39,151 bases of DNA from Chloroflexaceae bacterium. Its GTDB lineage: Bacteria; Chloroflexota; Chloroflexia; Chloroflexales; Chloroflexaceae. Below the pieces are notes generated by a model. The model was not told where the DNA came from and did no database searches. It worked only from the letters and a program-made list of their open reading frames with translations. This document shows, piece by piece, positions 29,496 to 38,959 of this stretch (its first letter is position 1; each line of letters opens with the position of its first letter). The stretch is from assembly GCA_012031225.1 (NCBI GenBank), contig JAAUTZ010000020.1:1-39151 (forward strand). The letters are read 5' to 3'. Both the position numbers and the translations under genes were made by a program.

Positions 29496-29503
29496 CTGCT
29501 CCT

Positions 29504-29532
29504 AGTATACGCAGCGCGGCGGTGTTTGTCAA
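29504..29532 (-). promoter_or_regulatory. Sigma-70-type promoter of the TetR-permease operon
   Basis: On the minus strand, perfect TTGACA (29532-29527), 17-base spacer, TATACT (29509-29504). It is the best promoter match in the window and lies directly upstream of the operator. Confidence 0.75.
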
Positions 29533-29570
29533 GGGGCAAGCTCCGCCAGAAAAATCAGCCCATCGCCCTA

Positions 29571-29598
29571 TTGACACTCCTTCTACGCATGATATACT
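29571..29598 (+). promoter_or_regulatory. Sigma-70-type promoter of the MarR gene
   Basis: Perfect TTGACA (29571-29576), 16-base spacer, TATACT (29593-29598), about 40 bases ahead of the MarR start. It is divergent from the TetR promoter, with 38 bases between the two -35 boxes. Confidence 0.65.
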
Positions 29599-29637
29599 TC
29601 CATCGTTAGAACTATTTTAGCCATAAGATTGTTGACC

Positions 29638-30159
29638 ATGACACAACCAGAGAGTCTTTCGCAACCGCTAGGCGGCCCAAAGCTCACGCATCAGGATGAC
29701 CCGCCGCAGCTGGCAAACGACCGCCAGCTGGTGGCGTTGCTCAGCGACCTGATCATGATGCACATGGATGATACGGTGGGCGAGGTGCTGTATATGCTTG
29801 GGCAGCACAAACTCTCGATGCCGCAGCTCGTCACGCTCCATACGCTCTACCATCGCGGCGAGCTATCCGTCTCGGAGCTAGCGCACGAACTCCAGCTCTC
29901 GCTGGCTGCCACCAGCCACCTGATTGATCGGCTCGTGCGGCGGGGGATGCTCACCCGCCACGAGCATAGCACGGATCGCCGCCACAAGCAGGTGCGCGTA
30001 ACCGCGAGCGGAGCCGCACTAGTTGAAAGCCTTGTGCAATTGAAGACCCGTGCCCTCGCCCGTGAGGTGCAGTGTATGCCGCCTGACCTGCGGGTGCGCC
30101 TACGCCACCTGCTTGAAGAAGTCGCTGCGAGTGTGCGCCAAGCCGACAGCACACCCTAA
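29638..30159 (+). CDS. MarR family transcriptional regulator
   Basis: A 173-residue winged-helix protein: LSVSELAHELQLSLAATSHLIDRLVRRGMLTRHEHSTDRRHKQVRVTASG is split between recognition helix and wing, with the conserved DRR-K wing pattern. The flanking helices should form the dimer. The ATG at 29638 is preferred to a TTG at 29629, though neither has a strong ribosome binding site. It is followed after 118 bases by the RND pump gene and is the likely local regulator of that operon; its ligand is unknown. Confidence 0.93.
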   Translation: MTQPESLSQPLGGPKLTHQDDPPQLANDRQLVALLSDLIMMHMDDTVGEVLYMLGQHKLSMPQLVTLHTLYHRGELSVSELAHELQLSLAATSHLIDRLVRRGMLTRHEHSTDRRHKQVRVTASGAALVESLVQLKTRALAREVQCMPPDLRVRLRHLLEEVAASVRQADSTP

Positions 30160-30277
30160 CAAAACCCACCAACGCCGAAGTTGACCTGCCCACGCCGACG
30201 TGCGGCTGGCTTGAACGATGCCCAAAATATTCTGACAATCCTACGTAAAGCGTGGACAAACAGGGAGTATACCGGAA

Positions 30278-33200
30278 ATGAGTGAGCAACCAGATCAACA
30301 TCAACCCAGTAGTGATCCGAAACTCGACGGCATTTGGATTTCTGATACCGCGATTCGCCAGCCCGTGTTTGTCACCATGATTATGTTTGCGATTGTGGTA
30401 GTGGGCTTGTTGTCGTTCTTTACCATGCCCGTCAACCTGTTACCAGAGATCAACCCCCCCGTTATTAGCGTGGTGATTGGCTACCCCGGCGCAGGCCCGG
30501 AATCAGTTGCCGATCAGGTTGCCCGTCCATTTGAAGAAGCGATCTCCACCCTGAACGGTGTATCCAGCATCACCACCAACTCTTCTGAGGGGCGGATGGT
30601 GGCGATTGTCGAATTTGTGCAAGATCGTGATCCCGTCCAAGCCCTACAGGATGTGCGCGAGAAAGTATCGCAGGTACGCGGTACATTTCCATCTGAAATT
30701 GACGATCCAATCTTCAACCGCTTCGATCCCTCGCAAGCCCCGATCATCTCGCTCGCAGTTGTCGCGGATGACGACCTGAACCCGCAGGAGCTACGCGAAC
30801 TGATTGACGATGAGATTGTGCCGCGCCTGCAACGGGTGCAAGGGGTCGGCTCGATTGATGTAACGGGCGGCTTGGTGCGCCAGATCAACGTCCTGATGGA
30901 TTTGAACCGGCTCACCGCATTCCAGATTCTGCCCGCCCAGATCAGCCAAGCCATCGCCACCGCCAACAACAATCAAGGCTTGGGCAACATTGGCGTAGAT
31001 GGGGTGGATGTCAACCTGCGCACACCCAGCGTGATCCAGCAGCCGGATGATATTCTGCGCGTCGGGCTACCCGGCACCACCTACACCATCGGCGACGTAG
31101 CCCGCGTCGAAGACGGCTTCGATGATACCGATAGGTACACCCGCTTGAATGGAAATGATGCGATCCAAATTGACATTCGCAAACAGAGCGGCACGAATAC
31201 CGTCGCCGTAGCCGATGCCGTCTTCGAGGAGCTAGACCGCGCCTTTGGCGAGTTCCCGCAGCTCGCCTACAGCATCGTGCGCGATGATGCCGAGACGGTG
31301 CGCCTGAATGTGCGCGGCGCACTGGAAGAAATTATGTTTGCGATTGTCGGAGCCGTATTGGTGCTGTTCCTGTTCCTGCGCGATATTCGCAATACCCTCA
31401 CAATGGTGGCGGGCTTGCCAGTGATTATCATTGGCACATTTGCCGCGCTTGCCGCCTTCGACCAGACGATCAACATTCTCTCACTCCTCGCCCTCTCGAT
31501 CTCGGTTGGTCTCGTGATTGATGATGCGATTGTGGTGCGCGAGAATATCATCCGCCGCGTCGAGGCGGGCGAGCCGCCGCTGCTCGCGGCGAGTCGGGGC
31601 ACGGCGGAGGTGTCGCTCTCGGTGGTGGCAATGACCTTGACGATCATCGCCGTGTTTGTGCCTGTCACGTTCACCACCGGTGTGGTGGGGATCATCTTCG
31701 GGGCATTCGGCATCACCGTTGCGGCGGCCATGTTCATCTCGCTGTTTGAAGCCTTCACGCTCGCGCCGATGCTTTCATCCGTGCTGTTCAAAGGCAACCC
31801 CACCAAGCACGCCAAGCGCGAGCAGAAGCGCAACCACACGCCGGAGTTTGAGGATGAGCGCATCCCCGCTGATATGCGCGGCGAACACATTGATTGGATG
31901 GGGCGCACCTACGGGCGCATGCTCGCCTTCTCGCTGCGCCACCGCTTCGTCACGCTCAGTCTCGGTGTGTTGGTGATCTTCCTCACCATTAGCACCGCCC
32001 AGAATGTGAAGTTTGCCTTCTTCCCCAGCCAAGATGAACATCAATTCGGGATGGGCTTCACCCTGCCCCCCGGCACACCCCTCGAAATTACCAACCAGCT
32101 TGCCCGCGAAGCCGAGCAAATTCTGCTCCGCGACCCGGATGTGGAGGCGGTATTGGTGAACGTTGGCGGCACAGGCACAAGTGAGCAGGCAGAGTTTTTC
32201 GTCAAGCTGCACGAAGAAGCATCTACGGCTGAGGCGCAAGCCCGCCTGCGCCCGCAGCTGGCCCAGTTCCCCGATATGGTGATGAGCATCGCCAGCTTTC
32301 AAGGCACGAGCACCGATGTCACCAACCGCCCGCTCCAAGCCAAAATCCTCACGACGGGCAGCCTTGAGGAGATCATCCCCAGCGCGGAGGAAGCAGTTGC
32401 TCGCTTCCGCACCATCCCCGGCTTAGAGGATGTGGCGATGACCTACCGGCAAGGCAAGCCCGAAATCCAATTCCAGCTTGATCCTGCCCGCGCCGCCGAT
32501 TTCAACTTCTCCAACAGCGATCTGTCGCGCACCTTGCGGGCCCTGATTGATGGCGATAAAGCGGCAACCTACCGCGAGGATGGCAGCGATTATGATATTG
32601 TTGTGCGCCTGCAACCCGAAGACCGCAGCGACATCAACTCAGTCTCGACCTTGCGCGTGCCGATCAATGGGCAACTCGTGCCACTTGCCAATGTTGCCAC
32701 GCTGGCCCTTGCCGAAAGCCCAACCAGCCTGCGCCGCGAGGATCGGCAAGTTGCGATTATCATTGGCGGCAACAACTTCGGGCGCAACATCAACGAAGTC
32801 CAAGCCGATATGCAAGCCGTACTCGATGAGCTTGAGCTACCGCCCGGAACTGTCGTAGCATTCGGTGGCGACACCGCCGATCAGAGCGAGGGCTTTGCCA
32901 GCCTGCTGGTGGCGATGCTGCTCTCCGTCATCTTCGTCTATATGGTGCTGGCCTCGCAGTTCGGCTCCTTCTTCCAGCCCTTCGTGATTATGCTGGCCAT
33001 GCCACTCAGTTTTGTGGGAGCCTTTGCCGCCCTCAGCCTGACCCAAGTTGAGCTAACCATCTTCGGTATGGTCGGGATGATTATGCTGATGGGCTTGGTG
33101 GTGAAGAACTCGATCCTACTGGTGGATTTCTCCAACCGCCTGCTCAAAGCTGGCATCGAGAAAAACATCGCCATTCAGCTTGCCGGTGCGGTGCGCCTGC

Positions 33201-33748
33201 GCCCGATCCTGATGACCTCACTCACCCTGATACTCGGTGCAATGCCTTCGGCAATCGGGCTAGGCGATGGCGGCGAGGCACGGCGCGGGCTTGCGGTGGT
33301 GATTATCGGCGGCATGATTACGTCAACCTTGCTGACGCTGATCCTTGTGCCATCCGCCTACAGCCTGCTCGAATCGGCAACGCGCCGCGTGAATGGCTTC
33401 TGGCGTTGGGTTGGGCGGCGCGGGCAAGCAACCCAACCCGCCTTGTCACCCGCGCTTGCCACAGCCGGTGGCAATGGCACCCCAAGCACCCCAAGCCACG
33501 CCGAACCAGCCTACACCAACGGGCAGCCCGGCGGCAATGGTACGCACCACGCCCATCCACCAAGCAACGGCAGCGCACCAGTGCCAGCCGATAATGCCCC
33601 TGATAGCATGAGCAGCACTGCCAGTAATGCCGGCATTGCCAGCAATGGCAGCAATGGCACACCTAACGAGCCGCCCCCCGTTGTCACCACTGCGCCTGCG
33701 CCAAATGCAGGCCCAGCACAAAACCCAGATCAGCCGCATCAAGCGTGA
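30278..33748 (+). CDS. RND-family efflux transporter (AcrB/HAE1-like)
   Basis: A 1156-residue proton-driven exporter. It begins with ISDTAIRQPVFVTMIMFAIVVVGLLSF and has two repeats of one plus five helices with large porter loops. The proton-relay residues are D415/D416 in LVIDDAIVVREN and K943 in GLVVKNSILLVDF. RND pumps of this size normally end near residue 1030-1050; this one has an extra tail of about 125 residues (1030-1156) rich in Asn, Gly, Pro, Ser and His, low complexity and probably cytoplasmic. A lipoprotein adaptor gene follows. No TolC-like outer membrane channel gene is nearby, as expected if the cell has no outer membrane. Confidence 0.95.
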   Translation: MSEQPDQHQPSSDPKLDGIWISDTAIRQPVFVTMIMFAIVVVGLLSFFTMPVNLLPEINPPVISVVIGYPGAGPESVADQVARPFEEAISTLNGVSSITTNSSEGRMVAIVEFVQDRDPVQALQDVREKVSQVRGTFPSEIDDPIFNRFDPSQAPIISLAVVADDDLNPQELRELIDDEIVPRLQRVQGVGSIDVTGGLVRQINVLMDLNRLTAFQILPAQISQAIATANNNQGLGNIGVDGVDVNLRTPSVIQQPDDILRVGLPGTTYTIGDVARVEDGFDDTDRYTRLNGNDAIQIDIRKQSGTNTVAVADAVFEELDRAFGEFPQLAYSIVRDDAETVRLNVRGALEEIMFAIVGAVLVLFLFLRDIRNTLTMVAGLPVIIIGTFAALAAFDQTINILSLLALSISVGLVIDDAIVVRENIIRRVEAGEPPLLAASRGTAEVSLSVVAMTLTIIAVFVPVTFTTGVVGIIFGAFGITVAAAMFISLFEAFTLAPMLSSVLFKGNPTKHAKREQKRNHTPEFEDERIPADMRGEHIDWMGRTYGRMLAFSLRHRFVTLSLGVLVIFLTISTAQNVKFAFFPSQDEHQFGMGFTLPPGTPLEITNQLAREAEQILLRDPDVEAVLVNVGGTGTSEQAEFFVKLHEEASTAEAQARLRPQLAQFPDMVMSIASFQGTSTDVTNRPLQAKILTTGSLEEIIPSAEEAVARFRTIPGLEDVAMTYRQGKPEIQFQLDPARAADFNFSNSDLSRTLRALIDGDKAATYREDGSDYDIVVRLQPEDRSDINSVSTLRVPINGQLVPLANVATLALAESPTSLRREDRQVAIIIGGNNFGRNINEVQADMQAVLDELELPPGTVVAFGGDTADQSEGFASLLVAMLLSVIFVYMVLASQFGSFFQPFVIMLAMPLSFVGAFAALSLTQVELTIFGMVGMIMLMGLVVKNSILLVDFSNRLLKAGIEKNIAIQLAGAVRLRPILMTSLTLILGAMPSAIGLGDGGEARRGLAVVIIGGMITSTLLTLILVPSAYSLLESATRRVNGFWRWVGRRGQATQPALSPALATAGGNGTPSTPSHAEPAYTNGQPGGNGTHHAHPPSNGSAPVPADNAPDSMSSTASNAGIASNGSNGTPNEPPPVVTTAPAPNAGPAQNPDQPHQA

Positions 33749-33808
33749 AGTACGGATGTTGTGATTTTTAATGATTGAAGAAGCACCAACAGGAGTTCTT
33801 GTAGTCCT

Positions 33809-35593
33809 ATGAAACGCACGCACACCCTTTTGCACCTGTTCCAATCGCAGCCGATATATCGGCTGTTGCCCGCCCTGCTGGTCGTGCTGCTGCTAGCGGC
33901 GTGTAGCCAAAGCCCAGCCGCCCCCGCCGCAGACGTACCCGCCACAGACGTACCTGCCAGCGACACCCAGCCCACACTCGAGGTGATTGTGCCCCCACTC
34001 ACCCTGCCCACCGAAGCGGTGGCATTGCCCACACCCGATGTGAACCAGTTCACGCGCAGCAGCGAGATCATTGCCACAGGTGCAGTTGCCGCCGCGCAAG
34101 ATGCCGAACTGGTTTTCCAGATCAACGGCACGGTGGAGCAAGTGCTGGTTGAAGATGGCTCAAAGGTGCAGGTCGGTGATCTGCTCGCCGTGCTGGATGC
34201 CCGCGCCCTCGATCAAGCGGTGCGCGATGCCGAAGCCGCTATCGTCAGTGCCCAAGCTGATCTGGCGGGCTTGGATGAGCCGCCCACCAACGAAGCGAGC
34301 CGCGCCGCCCAAGCCCTCGTGGATCAGGCTGTCGCTAGCTACAACCAAGTCGTGAGTGCCGTATCGCCGCAGGATATTGCCGCCGCCCAAGCGGCCCTTG
34401 CGGAAGCCCAAGAGAACCTGAACCAACGCCTGCGTGGAGCCGATCCACTTGATATTCAAGCGGCCCAGAACCGTGTAGATCAGACGCAGGTGCAACTCCA
34501 GAGTACCCGCGATCAGCTCTCGCAAGCCAAGACCCAAGCCGAGCTTGCCATGCAGCAGGCGGCTGAGCAGGTCCGCATTGCCCAAACTGACTACAGTGCC
34601 GCCTTCTGGGATTGGCGGTATGTGGAGGACTACGGCCGCGCCCCACCGGAAAGTAGCGTCGGGGGTAGTGGGCCACCGCTCTCCGACTTCTCGCGCCAAG
34701 CCTATCGGGATCGGCTGACCCAAACCGAGATTGCCCTCAACACGGCGTATGCCAATCTCGAAGCCGCTGAGAAGCGCGTTGAGCAAGCTCGCCTCGATGA
34801 GATCAACGGCATTCGCGCCGGCGAGGAGCAAATCCGCAGTGCCGAAATTGCTCTCTCACAGGTGCTTGAACCGACCAAGCCCGATATTATTGCCCAAGCC
34901 CAAGCGCGGGTTGCCCAAGCTGAGGCTGCGCTGGTCCGCCTTGTAGGCCCTGAACGCCAAGCCCAGATTGCGATTGCCCAAGCACAGGTGGATAATGCCC
35001 GCGCCAATCTAGATCGGCTCAATGAGGCTCCGCGCAACTCCGATACGGTGCGGGCCCGCGCCAATATCGAACGCGCCCGCTCGAATCTGGAACGGGCCCT
35101 GCTCAACCGCGAGTATGCCAACCTGAAAGCTCCCTTTGCGGGCGAGGTCGCCCAAGTCAACATTGACGTAGGCGACTCCGCTCCAACCTCGAATATGGGT
35201 GGTGGTGCGATCCGGCTGGTAGATCTCAGCACGCTGTATGTCGAGCTGAACATCAACGATGTAGATATTGCGCGGGTCAGCTTGGGGCAGTCTGCCGTTG
35301 TCGTTGCCAATGCGCTACCCGGCCGCCAGTATTCCGGCAAGGTGGTGTTCATCTCGCCCACTGCCAACCAGATCGGCACCGTCACGAACTACCTCGTGAA
35401 GGTTGAGTTGGAGAGAAACGAACTGCCCCTGCGGGTCGGTATGGAAGTCACAGCAACGCTGCTCGATACGCCCGCTACGCCTACGCCACGCAGCAGCCGC
35501 ACAGCCACCCCCGAAGCGACGGCCACACTCGAAGCGGAGCCAGCAGCTACGCCTGATGCTGACCCCGCCCCAACCATACCCAGCGAGGAGTAG
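33809..35593 (+). CDS. RND pump periplasmic-type adaptor lipoprotein
   Basis: A 594-residue membrane fusion protein. It has a lipobox (VVLLLAACS, near residues 25-32), a Pro/Thr/Asp-rich linker, and the first half of the lipoyl domain (ELVFQINGTVEQVLVEDGSKVQVGDLLAVLD). A very long Ala/Gln-rich coiled-coil region follows (about 130-440), broken by a WDWRYVEDYGRAPPESS segment. Then come the second lipoyl half (YANLKAPFAGEVAQVNIDVGD), a beta-barrel domain, and a Thr/Pro tail. It would couple the pump to a target outside the membrane. The coiled coil is longer than in usual AcrA-type adaptors. It sits between pump and six-repeat protein genes. Confidence 0.92.
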   Translation: MKRTHTLLHLFQSQPIYRLLPALLVVLLLAACSQSPAAPAADVPATDVPASDTQPTLEVIVPPLTLPTEAVALPTPDVNQFTRSSEIIATGAVAAAQDAELVFQINGTVEQVLVEDGSKVQVGDLLAVLDARALDQAVRDAEAAIVSAQADLAGLDEPPTNEASRAAQALVDQAVASYNQVVSAVSPQDIAAAQAALAEAQENLNQRLRGADPLDIQAAQNRVDQTQVQLQSTRDQLSQAKTQAELAMQQAAEQVRIAQTDYSAAFWDWRYVEDYGRAPPESSVGGSGPPLSDFSRQAYRDRLTQTEIALNTAYANLEAAEKRVEQARLDEINGIRAGEEQIRSAEIALSQVLEPTKPDIIAQAQARVAQAEAALVRLVGPERQAQIAIAQAQVDNARANLDRLNEAPRNSDTVRARANIERARSNLERALLNREYANLKAPFAGEVAQVNIDVGDSAPTSNMGGGAIRLVDLSTLYVELNINDVDIARVSLGQSAVVVANALPGRQYSGKVVFISPTANQIGTVTNYLVKVELERNELPLRVGMEVTATLLDTPATPTPRSSRTATPEATATLEAEPAATPDADPAPTIPSEE

Positions 35594-35598
35594 GTGCT

Positions 35599-37539
35599 AT
35601 GCTGCGTCTATGGAGCCGCCCCGCCGCGCTACTGAGCGTGCTGCTGGTGAGCGTACTGCTCGGCACCGTCGCCCCATTCAACACAACCGCGCAGAGCCGC
35701 ATCCCTGAGCCTACGCCGGGCAGCAGCGTCACGCCCGCGCAAGGCGAGGTCGGCACAACGTTCACCTTTGCCTACGATGGCTGGGGCAGCAGCGAAGACT
35801 ACATCGCCTACTGGATCATCGGGCCCGGCACCCGTGAGCATTTCGAGGAAGGCCAGTTTGACAATCGCTTCGATAACGAGGGGCGCACCGTCTGGACATG
35901 GACAGCCCCCTCCGGCGTATGGAGCGGGACGTGGGTGATGTATGCTCGTGGCTTGCGAAGTAGCCTCGTCGTAGCGATCCCATTTGAGCTAACGGGCGAT
36001 GCCGTCACGATGGCTGTCGTAGCTGGGGTGACACCAGAAATCGGCACGGCGGGCACTCAGTTCCAATTCTTCACCGATGGCTGGCCCAAAGGCGATGTGA
36101 TTGATGCGTGGCTGATCCCGCCCGACGCACGCGATCCGGCGTGGCTAGGGCGACTCTACGGCGACCCGAATGCCGAAGGGCTAACGACATGGCAGTGGAC
36201 TGCGCCGCCCGATGTGTACGGTGGGGTGTGGACAATGCATGCGCGGGGCTACTACAGCCGCATCTACGTGCAGATCCCCTTCACGATTGACGCGCCGCTG
36301 CCGATCCCAGCCGGAGCCTACGCCACCCCCGACACGGTGCAGCCGGGCGATACCGTCAGCTTCTACGCCAGTGGCTTGCGCCCCAATGAAGAAGTGGCGT
36401 TCTGGGTCAATGCACCCGACAACAACACCCCGATTGCCGCCGGTGACGTTGCCGCGCTGTTCGCCGATCAACAGGGCGTGGCCCAATGGACGTGGCGCGT
36501 GCCCGGTGATGCGCGGGCGGGCGTATGGCAGATGACCGCACAGGGGCGGAGCAGCTTTGTGTTGCATCAGATCCCCTTCACCGTTGCTAGCGATGGCATT
36601 CCCATCAACCGCGACTACCTCAGCATCAGCCCGCCAGAGGGCTTAGGCGGCACGCGCTTCGAGGTGACGCTGAGCGGCTTTGAGCCGTTTGAGCAGGTGC
36701 AGTATTGGTTTAGCGATCCGACGGGTGCGCCACTGCGGGAGGGCGAAGTAACGACCCGCACCAATGCCAGTGGCATAGCGGTGTGGTATTGGGATAGCCC
36801 CGCCTATGCCATGCCCGGCGAATGGGCAGTCACCGCGATTGGCACGCGCCAACGCCTGATGGTGCAGGGCAAGCTCACAATCACGGGTACAACCGGTGCG
36901 GCGCCGGGCGCATCAGTCACGCCCGATGTTGCCCCCGTCGGCACGACCTTGAGCTTCGCCGCAGATGGCTTCACCCGCTACGAGCCGCTTTCGTGGTGGC
37001 TCACCGCACCGGATCGCAGCATCGTGCCCGGCATGGTCGAGCAACCCGCCAGTGCTACCGGCGTATATACATGGACGTGGACGATCCCGCCCGATGCCCA
37101 AGCCGGAACGTGGCAGATGATCTTGCTCGGCAGTGCGAGCCGCCGCGAGTACCGCATCCCTTTCACGGTGCTAGCGGGCGAACCAACCCCACCTAGCCCA
37201 TCCCCCGCTCCTGCCCCCACCCCTGAGCCTGCCCCGCCGAGCCGCCCCAGCGACACACCAAGCGGCACGGTTGCACCCGCAGTCGGCGCGGCGGGGGATA
37301 CGTTCAGCTTTCGCGTGGAAGGCTACCGCCCACGCACGATCATGACCTACTGGATCACTGCGCCCAACCGCCGGGTCTATCCGGCCGAAGCCACCATTGT
37401 GGTAGACAAACACGGCATCCTGACGTGGGAATGGACGGCTCCGGGTGATGCGGCGAGCGGCGTGTGGCAGGTCGCAGTCAAGCCCGCATCCACCCGCAAT
37501 AACGAGGGTACGCTCTATCTGGAGTTTACGGTGCAGTAG
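35599..37539 (+). CDS. Secreted protein with six repeated beta-sandwich-like domains
   Basis: A 646-residue protein with a signal peptide (LLSVLLVSVLLGTVAPF, ending about residue 32). It contains six repeats of about 95-110 residues. Each begins with a ...TP/AP...GT-F-F...G(W/F/Y) pattern, has a central YWI or WWL with TAP/APD, and ends W-W-(A/V)P...G-W-M/V...IPF/V. A Pro-rich hinge of about 30 residues separates repeats five and six. The family is not recognised. The gene starts 5 bases after the adaptor stop, with the ribosome binding site inside the end of that gene, so the product probably works with the pump at the cell surface. This is inference. Confidence 0.85.
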   Translation: MLRLWSRPAALLSVLLVSVLLGTVAPFNTTAQSRIPEPTPGSSVTPAQGEVGTTFTFAYDGWGSSEDYIAYWIIGPGTREHFEEGQFDNRFDNEGRTVWTWTAPSGVWSGTWVMYARGLRSSLVVAIPFELTGDAVTMAVVAGVTPEIGTAGTQFQFFTDGWPKGDVIDAWLIPPDARDPAWLGRLYGDPNAEGLTTWQWTAPPDVYGGVWTMHARGYYSRIYVQIPFTIDAPLPIPAGAYATPDTVQPGDTVSFYASGLRPNEEVAFWVNAPDNNTPIAAGDVAALFADQQGVAQWTWRVPGDARAGVWQMTAQGRSSFVLHQIPFTVASDGIPINRDYLSISPPEGLGGTRFEVTLSGFEPFEQVQYWFSDPTGAPLREGEVTTRTNASGIAVWYWDSPAYAMPGEWAVTAIGTRQRLMVQGKLTITGTTGAAPGASVTPDVAPVGTTLSFAADGFTRYEPLSWWLTAPDRSIVPGMVEQPASATGVYTWTWTIPPDAQAGTWQMILLGSASRREYRIPFTVLAGEPTPPSPSPAPAPTPEPAPPSRPSDTPSGTVAPAVGAAGDTFSFRVEGYRPRTIMTYWITAPNRRVYPAEATIVVDKHGILTWEWTAPGDAASGVWQVAVKPASTRNNEGTLYLEFTVQ

Positions 37540-37551
37540 GAGCTACATTCA

Positions 37552-37586
37552 GGCGGAACCCGCCCGATGACACGGGGGTATCCGCC
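37552..37586 (+). terminator. Hairpin after the RND operon
   Basis: A nested stem GGCGGA/TCCGCC enclosing CCCG/CGGG, 12 bases after the stop at 37539. There is no T-run; a role in termination is likely but unproven. Confidence 0.45.
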
Positions 37587-37694
37587 ACCTGCAACCTTTG
37601 GTCTGCTCGGTGCGTATAACCTATAGCATACCGCGTACCGATCCGTCGGACGCAGCACGGGCAATCATAGCATGGAGATGAAAGGGATTGAGCA

Positions 37695-38387
37695 TTGGCA
37701 GAACCATCACCTGAACTGCTTCAGCGGGCACGCACTGGCGATCAAGCTGCACTGACTGAACTCGTGCTGAGCCAGCAGCATTACGTCTTTAGCATTGCCA
37801 TGAGCGTGCTGAAGAACCCAGATGATGCGGCAGACTTGACACAGGAAGCCTTCATCCGGCTGCTGCGCTCGCTACACCAATATAATGGCGAAAGCCGCTT
37901 TACCACATGGCTCTACCGCCTCGTGGTCAATCTGTGCCGCGACGAATTGCGGCGACGCGGGCGGCAAGTGCCCATTCTGCACAGTGTTGTCACCGCCGAG
38001 AGCGACGAGTTCGACCCGCTTTCGCTGGTTGCTGATGATGATCGCTGGGTAGACCCGGCAGGCGTGAACGATACCCAAGAGACCCGCCGCCAAGTGCGGG
38101 CCGCCCTAGCCCAACTTGAAGAGCAGTATCGGCTCGTGCTAACCCTGTACTACTTTGAGGATATGAAATATACCGACATTGCGGACGTACTTGATATGCC
38201 CTTGAATACCGTCAAGAGCCACATCCGGCGTGGCAAAGAACGGCTCGCGGCGTTGCTCTCCGAGCAACACCCCAAACCCGACCTGCCCATCGTGCAGCAG
38301 CCCACCGCCCGCCCTGCCGCCGCACCGGTCGGCACGACGCGCTTTGCACCGTTCCGTATGCTTGGCTTGAAAGGGGGCACAGTATGA
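37695..38387 (+). CDS. ECF-like sigma-70 family RNA polymerase sigma factor
   Basis: A 230-residue factor with region 2 (YVFSIAMSVLKNPDDAADLTQEAFIRLLRSL, then FTTWLYRLVVNLCRDELRRR) and region 4 (LTLYYFEDMKYTDIADVLDMPLNTVKSHIRRGKERL). A stop codon lies two codons upstream, so TTG at 37695 is the likely start, preceded by GAAAGGGA. The C-terminus has a Pro/Ala-rich extension of about 40 residues beyond region 4. The next gene overlaps by four bases (ATGA), a common layout for sigma factor with its membrane regulator. Target genes cannot be read from the sequence. Confidence 0.93.
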   Translation: MAEPSPELLQRARTGDQAALTELVLSQQHYVFSIAMSVLKNPDDAADLTQEAFIRLLRSLHQYNGESRFTTWLYRLVVNLCRDELRRRGRQVPILHSVVTAESDEFDPLSLVADDDRWVDPAGVNDTQETRRQVRAALAQLEEQYRLVLTLYYFEDMKYTDIADVLDMPLNTVKSHIRRGKERLAALLSEQHPKPDLPIVQQPTARPAAAPVGTTRFAPFRMLGLKGGTV

Positions 38388-38887
38388 CCCAACTGCACCA
38401 CGAACAACCCAACCAGCAGCGCACCTCGCTCGAGCGGATCGTGCGTGAAGAACTCCGCTGGCAAGCCCCGCCCGATCTCACCGCATCCTTGCTCGCCATC
38501 GCGCAGCAGGCCAGCACCGGCACGCTCCCGCCACTTGCACCGCCCGTCTGGTATCGCCTGACGGTGCTGCTGCTCACGGCCCTGACAGTCGGGGTATCGG
38601 TGGGGATTGCATGGCACTTCTACGGCACACTGCTCACCACAACGGGCGTGCTAGCGTGGTGGAACCAGATCCACGCCACCCTCAATGCGGCGATCAGTGC
38701 GGGCTGGCACACCCTCTATACCACGTTCCCACTCAGCCAACAGGTGATCGAGAGCCTGCCCACCCTGCAAGCCTACCTCTCGTGGGTGCTGGCCGCCATT
38801 GTGCTATGGCTCGCCCTCGATGACCGCGCTGCCCCCCTTGCCCCCCCAACACCAACCCGCCCGCTAGGGCCGGTAGGCAGGTGCTAG
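38384..38887 (+). CDS. Membrane protein, possible anti-sigma factor
   Basis: A 167-residue protein whose ATG overlaps the sigma factor stop. The N-terminal 55 residues are polar (RTSLERIVREELRWQAPPDLTASLL) and could bind the sigma factor. Two membrane helices follow: WYRLTVLLLTALTVGVSVGIAW and LQAYLSWVLAAIVLWLAL. No zinc-type anti-sigma motif (His-x3-Cys-x2-Cys) is present. The assignment rests mainly on the coupling with the sigma gene. Confidence 0.65.
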   Translation: MTQLHHEQPNQQRTSLERIVREELRWQAPPDLTASLLAIAQQASTGTLPPLAPPVWYRLTVLLLTALTVGVSVGIAWHFYGTLLTTTGVLAWWNQIHATLNAAISAGWHTLYTTFPLSQQVIESLPTLQAYLSWVLAAIVLWLALDDRAAPLAPPTPTRPLGPVGRC

Positions 38888-38959
38888 GTGTCAGGTCTTA
38901 GGTGGCGGTGTTCACCGCGGATGCTACGCTCTTTCAGGCTTAACCTGACACCTAGCACC
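38880..38959. repeat. 17-base perfect inverted repeat
   Basis: Arms GGTGCTAGGTGTCAGGT (38880-38896) and ACCTGACACCTAGCACC (38943-38959) are exact complements, 46 bases apart. A partial third copy (CTGACACCT) is at 38966-38974. It follows the putative anti-sigma gene and may act in termination or be a dispersed repeat element. Confidence 0.75.

Noticed and set aside
30160-30277. MarR operator ahead of the RND gene
   Set aside because: Only weak GCCGACGTGC-type symmetry is visible, well below the quality of the TetR palindrome.
37552-37586. ECF-type autoregulatory promoter (GGAACC and GTAT) for the sigma gene
   Set aside because: The same bases form a nested hairpin just after a stop codon, and they lie over 100 bases from the start; a terminator fits better.
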